A stretch of DNA of 64,000 nucleotides, taken from contig RKSN01000002.1 of assembly GCA_005518185.1 (NCBI GenBank), forward strand, positions 912,452 through 976,451, in the 5' to 3' direction. Made by a program: the position numbers and the translations under genes. Below the pieces are notes generated by a model. It did not search any database. It had not been told where the DNA came from and saw only the letters and a list, made by a program, of their open reading frames with translations. Shown here piece by piece: positions 60,455-64,000 of this stretch. This DNA is from Chakrabartia godavariana (lineage in GTDB: Bacteria; Pseudomonadota; Alphaproteobacteria; Sphingomonadales; Sphingomonadaceae). Within the stretch, counting starts at the first letter, position 1. The number at the start of each line of letters is the position of its first letter.

Positions 60455-61072
60455 ATGAAGTTCGCCCTGCCCCTTTCTGCCGCAACCGCCCTTGCGCTGA
60501 CCGCAGCGGCACCCGCCCCGGCCCAGTCCGGCAGCCTTGCCGCCGTGTCCGCGCACCTGAAGGCGGTGACGACCATGACGGCGGACTTCACCCAGACCGA
60601 CCGGGCGGGCAAGACAGTGGCCGGAACGCTGAGCCTCAAGCGGCCGGGCAAGGTCCGCTTCCAATATCAAAAGGGTGTGCCCATCCTGATCGTGGGCGAT
60701 GGAAAGGCGTTGACCTTCATCGACTATTCGGTGCGGCAGGTGCAGCGCTGGCCGATTGGCAGCACGCCGCTTGGCGTCCTCCTGAACCCCGACCGCGACC
60801 TGACGGGCATCGCCAAGCTGGTGCCCGCCGCGAACCCCCGCATCACTCTGGTCGAGGCGCGCGACAAGAAGCATCCCGAATATGGCGTCATCACCCTCGC
60901 CTTCAGCAAGAACGACTCGGCCCCCGCCGGGTTGATGCTCGAAGGATGGGTGTCGATCGACTCCCAGAACAACCGGACGACCGTTCGCCTGACGAATCAG
61001 CGATTCAACGGCCCAATTTCCGATAAAACGTTCAATTGGAGCGACCCACGGCCGAAAGGGCCGCGCGGCTGA
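60455..61072 (+). CDS. lolA: LolA-type outer-membrane lipoprotein carrier
   Basis: A 205-residue periplasmic protein with a signal peptide (about 1-24, ending APAPAQ). The LolA beta-barrel features are MTADFTQTDRAGKTVAGTLSLKRPGKVRFQY and the VPILIVGDGKALTFIDYSVRQV segment. It carries lipoproteins from LolCDE to the outer membrane. Shorter hydrophobic-core match than in enterobacteria but normal for alphaproteobacteria. Downstream is a 190-nt gap with a possible sRNA and a terminator. Confidence 0.9.
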   Translation: MKFALPLSAATALALTAAAPAPAQSGSLAAVSAHLKAVTTMTADFTQTDRAGKTVAGTLSLKRPGKVRFQYQKGVPILIVGDGKALTFIDYSVRQVQRWPIGSTPLGVLLNPDRDLTGIAKLVPAANPRITLVEARDKKHPEYGVITLAFSKNDSAPAGLMLEGWVSIDSQNNRTTVRLTNQRFNGPISDKTFNWSDPRPKGPRG

Positions 61073-61119
61073 CAATTCATTCATCTTGGCGACAGGAAGA
61101 AAAGCCTAATTTCACATGG

Positions 61120-61233
61120 CTTTCGCGGGACAGCTGACGAGATTCCCCCCTGTTGCTCGTCAGATAACAACCGCAAAAGTCAGCGTGACGAACGCTAGCT
61201 AGACCCCCGCTCCACGCCCCCGGAGCGGGGGTC
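61120..61233 (+). ncRNA. Candidate small RNA region downstream of lolA
   Basis: Two stem-loops follow each other: CTGACGAG (61134-61141) / CTCGTCAG (61156-61163) with a 14-nt loop containing six consecutive C, and the strong terminator at 61202-61233 whose loop is also C-rich. C-rich loops are seen in anti-Shine-Dalgarno-type sRNAs. The 5' end and promoter are not identified; it may instead be the 3' untranslated part of the lolA transcript. Confidence 0.3.
61202..61233 (+). terminator. Strong stem-loop terminator downstream of lolA
   Basis: Perfect 12-bp stem GACCCCCGCTCC (61202-61213) / GGAGCGGGGGTC (61222-61233), then ATTGTTTG. It lies between lolA and a convergent acetyltransferase gene. 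Confidence 0.85.
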
Positions 61234-61264
61234 ATTGTTTGTCGAACGCCTACGTTTGCCCGGG

Positions 61265-61723
61265 TTAGCCAAGCTCCAGCGTCATGAAGCGGCTGAACCG
61301 GTCCGGGTGATATTCCCCAAAGGGTTCGCAGTCCGAAAAGCCGAACCGCTCATAGAGGCGGTGCGCAGGCTCGAAGGGCGCACCTGTCCCTGTCTCCAGA
61401 CTGACACGGTCATATCGGCGCGACCGGGCGGTCTGCAAAATGGTCTCCAGAAGCGCCGCCGCCACGCCCTTGCGCAGATGGTCTGCATGGGTGCGCATCG
61501 ATTTGATCTCGCCCTGGCGCGCATCCAGTTCCTTGAGCGCCCCGCAACCCATCAGCGCAGCGCCGTCCCACGCCGTCCAGAAGGTGATGTCGGGCTGGCG
61601 CAGCTTGTCGAGATCAAGCGCATGGATGCTTTCGGGCGGCGAATGGTCACGCATGGCATCGAGATGGGTCTGCAGGAGCGCTCCAATGTCAGGCCCGCGC
61701 AGATCATCGACGAAGATCCGCAT
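61265..61723 (-). CDS. GNAT family N-acetyltransferase
   Basis: A 152-residue GNAT protein: GCGALKELDARQGEIKSMRTH, the acetyl-CoA loop LRKGVAAALLETIL and APFEPAHRLYERFGFSDCEPFG. Its start overlaps the stop of the upstream carboxypeptidase gene by one base (TGATG), so it is in the same operon. Substrate unknown. Confidence 0.9.
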   Translation of the reverse strand: MRIFVDDLRGPDIGALLQTHLDAMRDHSPPESIHALDLDKLRQPDITFWTAWDGAALMGCGALKELDARQGEIKSMRTHADHLRKGVAAALLETILQTARSRRYDRVSLETGTGAPFEPAHRLYERFGFSDCEPFGEYHPDRFSRFMTLELG

Positions 61724-62841
61724 CAGACCGACCGGGCAAGCACCGCCAGACAGTCACGCCCCAATTGCCGGCAGCGTTCAGGCGACCAAGCGCGCTGCGG
61801 GTCGGCATTCATGTCATGGTCCTTGAACGGCATTTCGAGCGTCATCGACACGCAGCCGAGATGCGCGAAACGGTTGGCAAGCTGGTTGGTCGACATGGTG
61901 AGATTGGCCTTGCCCGGTGCCGATTTGGGATAGCCCATCTGCGTCTGGAAGTCGGGCGTCTGCGCGGCAAGTGCATCCCGGAAGGCGTAATAGCGCTCGC
62001 CCTGGCCTTCGGTCCAGTTGGGGATCCCCTCAAACCCCGCAATGAAGTTGGCGGGGATCGCCTCATCCCCATGCACGTCCATCGCCCAGTGGACGCCCGT
62101 GCGGTCCATCTCGTTGCGCACGCACAGCACTTCAGGCGAGCGTTCGGCGCTCGGGTCCGCCCATTCGCGGTTGAGGTTCACGCCCGCCGCATTGGTGCGC
62201 AGATGACCGCGCACCGACCCGTCCGGGTTCATATTGGGCACGATGTGGAGCGTGCACTTTTCCCGCAGCGTCCGGGCGACATCGTCATTCGCGTCGATCA
62301 ACCGGTCGAGCGCACCTTCCATCCACCATTCGGCCATCGATTCGCCCGGATGCTGGCGCGCGTAGAGCCAAACCTGCGTGGGGCCGGTGCCAAGGCGCAG
62401 CAGGTCCATCGGCTGGCCATCAAGCGTGCGGCCCAGCGCGATCAGGGAGACGCCCGGCGCACCGGCGATGCGCTGCACCAGATCATGGTGACGTTCCATC
62501 GAATAAGGCGCGAAATAGGCAAACCATGCGGCATCGCGCGACGGCGTGTGCGTGATCGTCAGGACGCCATCGGCATAGCTTGTGTCCGCGCACAGCCAGT
62601 CCTGCCGGTCATCGGAAAAGCGCGCTTTGTAGTTCGCCCAGCCATCGGGATAGGCCGAACCCCCGCAATTGGTGATCCGGAGCGTGATCGGACGCCCCTT
62701 CCGGCCCGCCACACGGAAGTGGAACCACTGGTAAAAATCCGAATGCGCATCGTGGCGGATTTCGAGGTTGGCCGTGTCCCCGTCGATCGCGGTGACGATG
62801 ATGTTGCCGCTGTCAAAGGCGGACGAGATGGTCAGTGTCAT
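61723..62841 (-). CDS. M14 family cytosolic-type carboxypeptidase
   Basis: A 372-residue zinc carboxypeptidase with an extra N-terminal beta-sandwich (about 1-120), the layout of the AGBL/CCP-like bacterial group. Zinc ligands are in [11 protein letters not shown] (HxxE) and the later His in MDVHGDE; the substrate Arg/Asn region is VNLNREW and the catalytic Glu is in TLEMPFKD. No signal peptide. It probably removes C-terminal residues from peptides or proteins. It lies between a GNAT gene and a DUF4136 lipoprotein gene, both overlapping. Confidence 0.93.
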   Translation of the reverse strand: MTLTISSAFDSGNIIVTAIDGDTANLEIRHDAHSDFYQWFHFRVAGRKGRPITLRITNCGGSAYPDGWANYKARFSDDRQDWLCADTSYADGVLTITHTPSRDAAWFAYFAPYSMERHHDLVQRIAGAPGVSLIALGRTLDGQPMDLLRLGTGPTQVWLYARQHPGESMAEWWMEGALDRLIDANDDVARTLREKCTLHIVPNMNPDGSVRGHLRTNAAGVNLNREWADPSAERSPEVLCVRNEMDRTGVHWAMDVHGDEAIPANFIAGFEGIPNWTEGQGERYYAFRDALAAQTPDFQTQMGYPKSAPGKANLTMSTNQLANRFAHLGCVSMTLEMPFKDHDMNADPQRAWSPERCRQLGRDCLAVLARSV

Positions 62842-63407
62842 GGCACAGTGATAGTGCGTCCCGATTCCCCCGGAAAGTCCTGAAACAGTGCACGCGCCAG
62901 CTTGTCCGCAGCAAGGCCCGGTTGCGCGGCCGGGGCGTTGGCAGGCGCTTCGGTCTGCGCGCGCCCTTCCCAGACGGTGGCGCCGTCCGACACGCGCTTC
63001 ATCTGCACCGACAGCCGTGTGGAGACGATCTCGGTCGTCGATTTGCCGAGGCCAAAGCTTGTGCCCACGCCGATGCCGACGCTGCCGCCAAAGCTGCCCC
63101 CGCCAATGCCGATGGTGACGGGTGACCGCTTCGCGACCGGGCGGGCGCCGCGGTCATAGCCGACCACGATTCGATAGGCCGCCTTGCCGTCCTGCGGATA
63201 GCCGAGGCGAATCAGTTCGCGGGAGACGGCGGCGGCATAGGTACCAAATTCCAGCGCGGCGGCATTTAGCCCCTCGGCGGCTTCGATGGTCGCCGCCCCG
63301 GCGGCCGGCTGCTGTCCCAGATGAAAGCGCGTGACTTCCACAGGCGGAATCGAGGCCGCGCAGGCGGAAAGCGCACACAGCGACAGGGGAAACAGGATGG
63401 AACGCAT
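62838..63407 (-). CDS. DUF4136 domain lipoprotein
   Basis: A 189-residue envelope lipoprotein. Lipobox LSAC with Cys16 after a short signal. The mature part has [19 protein letters not shown], a [10 protein letters not shown] strand, a Gly/Ser-rich stretch ([17 protein letters not shown]) and [20 protein letters not shown], the DUF4136 pattern. Function unknown. It overlaps the carboxypeptidase start by 4 nt and is divergent from ykgO. Confidence 0.85.
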   Translation of the reverse strand: MRSILFPLSLCALSACAASIPPVEVTRFHLGQQPAAGAATIEAAEGLNAAALEFGTYAAAVSRELIRLGYPQDGKAAYRIVVGYDRGARPVAKRSPVTIGIGGGSFGGSVGIGVGTSFGLGKSTTEIVSTRLSVQMKRVSDGATVWEGRAQTEAPANAPAAQPGLAADKLARALFQDFPGESGRTITVP

Positions 63408-63510
63408 GGGAGATGACTCCTTACCCGGCAGATTGCCTTGACTTTGCCCAAGCCCGTCATTAGGCGGCAGCCTTCATTTTCCACCGTTAATTCAGAACAG
63501 GCAAGCGATC

Positions 63511-63636
63511 ATGAAGATCCGCAACTCGCTCAAGTCGCTCAAGGGCCGTCACCGGGACAACCGCGTGATTCGCCGTCGCGGCCGCACCTACGTCATCAAC
63601 AAGACGCAGCCGCGTTTCAAGGCGCGCCAGGGCTAA
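63511..63636 (+). CDS. ykgO: 50S ribosomal protein L36, zinc-free type
   Basis: A 41-residue protein: [18 protein letters not shown] followed by [19 protein letters not shown]. The cysteine/histidine zinc ribbon of the C+ form of L36 is missing (no Cys at all), so this is the YkgO-type C- paralogue. Whether another L36 exists in the genome is not visible; in many alphaproteobacteria this form is the only one. The 103-nt gap to the divergent DUF4136 gene should contain the promoter. Confidence 0.95.
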   Translation: MKIRNSLKSLKGRHRDNRVIRRRGRTYVINKTQPRFKARQG

Positions 63637-63642
63637 TCACCC

Positions 63643-64000
63643 GTGGCGGTGACCGCCGTCGTTTTCGACGTCGGCAACGTCCTGTATCGCTGGAGCCCAA
63701 GAGCTCTGTACGAGCGCCTGATCCCCGAGGATCGGGCGCTTGACGCGTTTCTGGAAACTGTCGTCACCCATGACTGGCATTTTCAGCATGACGCGGGCCG
63801 CGACTTTGCGGACACCAGCGCGGAGCTGATCGCCCGCTTTCCCGAACATCGCGACCTGATCCTGCAGTGGGCGCCGCGTTTCAACGAAACGATCACGGGG
63901 CCCGTGGAGGGGATGATCGAGCTCGTTGAAGACCTCGATTCGGCCGGCGTACCGATCTTCGGCATCACCAATTTCAGCCATGAGTTCTGGCCGCCTTTCC
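63643..64000 (+). CDS. HAD family hydrolase, 3' truncated by window edge
   Basis: Open from GTG 63643 to the end of the window (119 codons plus one base). The first HAD motif is VVFDVGNVLYRW, where Asp is the nucleophile and the second Asp of the usual DxD is Gly, as in the GNVL subgroup (YihX/haloacid-dehalogenase-like). The second motif is GITNFS near the end. Likely a small-molecule phosphatase or dehalogenase. It begins 6 nt after ykgO, so it may be cotranscribed. Confidence 0.88.
   Translation, partial: MAVTAVVFDVGNVLYRWSPRALYERLIPEDRALDAFLETVVTHDWHFQHDAGRDFADTSAELIARFPEHRDLILQWAPRFNETITGPVEGMIELVEDLDSAGVPIFGITNFSHEFWPPF

Overview
The window is about 64 kb of GC-rich (roughly 64-65%) chromosomal DNA with about 70 protein-coding genes. 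No rRNA, tRNA, CRISPR array, insertion sequence or prophage was recognised. The gene set points to an alphaproteobacterium of the order Sphingomonadales: GapR (DUF2312) and the CtrA inhibitor SciP (DUF1153) are both present, there are two very large TonB-dependent receptors, and several families of short palindromic repeats of the type common in sphingomonads lie between genes. The assignment to order is inference from gene content; the genus cannot be fixed from the sequence alone.

Layout. (1) 1-7919: a catabolic operon with the end of an acyl-CoA dehydrogenase, a Zn alcohol dehydrogenase, an aminoglycoside-phosphotransferase-like kinase, two short-chain dehydrogenases, a beta-lactamase-fold hydrolase and a bifunctional enoyl-CoA hydratase/3-hydroxyacyl-CoA dehydrogenase. 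(2) 7986-9510: small genes, including GapR, a YbjQ-type protein and an acetyltransferase. (3) 9566-13933: yebC-ruvC-ruvA, then an alpha/beta hydrolase and a small GIY-YIG gene enclosed by a perfect 33-nt inverted repeat, then ruvB. (4) 14012-18423: the Tol-Pal envelope operon (ybgC-tolQ-tolR-tolA-tolB-pal). (5) 18565-25619: a small hypothetical protein, a two-domain M16 protease, a penicillin-acylase-type Ntn hydrolase and an M28 peptidase. (6) 25767-28340: clpB. (7) 28399-37363, all on the minus strand: a TonB receptor, two TPR proteins fused to different 2-oxoglutarate-type hydroxylase domains and translationally coupled, and a second TonB receptor. (8) 37642-43995: pdxH, a CDF metal transporter, an HSL-type esterase, mnmA, sciP and small membrane or periplasmic proteins. 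(9) 44257-49907: an RND efflux pair and a DUF445 protein. (10) 50036-57924: murA, an acetyltransferase, a metal-dependent hydrolase divergent from a TetR regulator, obgE-proB-epimerase, and a UbiH-type hydroxylase. (11) 58051-64000: ftsK, lolA, a possible sRNA region, an acetyltransferase/M14 carboxypeptidase/DUF4136 lipoprotein operon, the zinc-free ribosomal protein L36 and the start of a HAD hydrolase.

Points most worth a second look. ruvC has no ATG, GTG or TTG that would keep its first catalytic aspartate and appears to start at CTG. A GIY-YIG gene sits inside a perfect inverted repeat between ruvA and ruvB, and both the hydrolase before it and the GIY-YIG gene itself stop inside the repeat arms. 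Two receptors flank a coupled pair of TPR-hydroxylases, which looks like an uptake-plus-hydroxylation locus of unknown substrate. The acyl-CoA dehydrogenase/kinase pairing resembles the phosphorylation route used for 4-hydroxyacyl-CoAs. A C-rich stem-loop followed by a strong terminator downstream of lolA could be a small RNA.

Most other genes are ordinary conserved chromosomal genes. Many neighbours overlap by 4 nt (ATGA or GTGA) and are probably translationally coupled. Functions are assigned from motifs and family resemblance read by eye; no database search was run.
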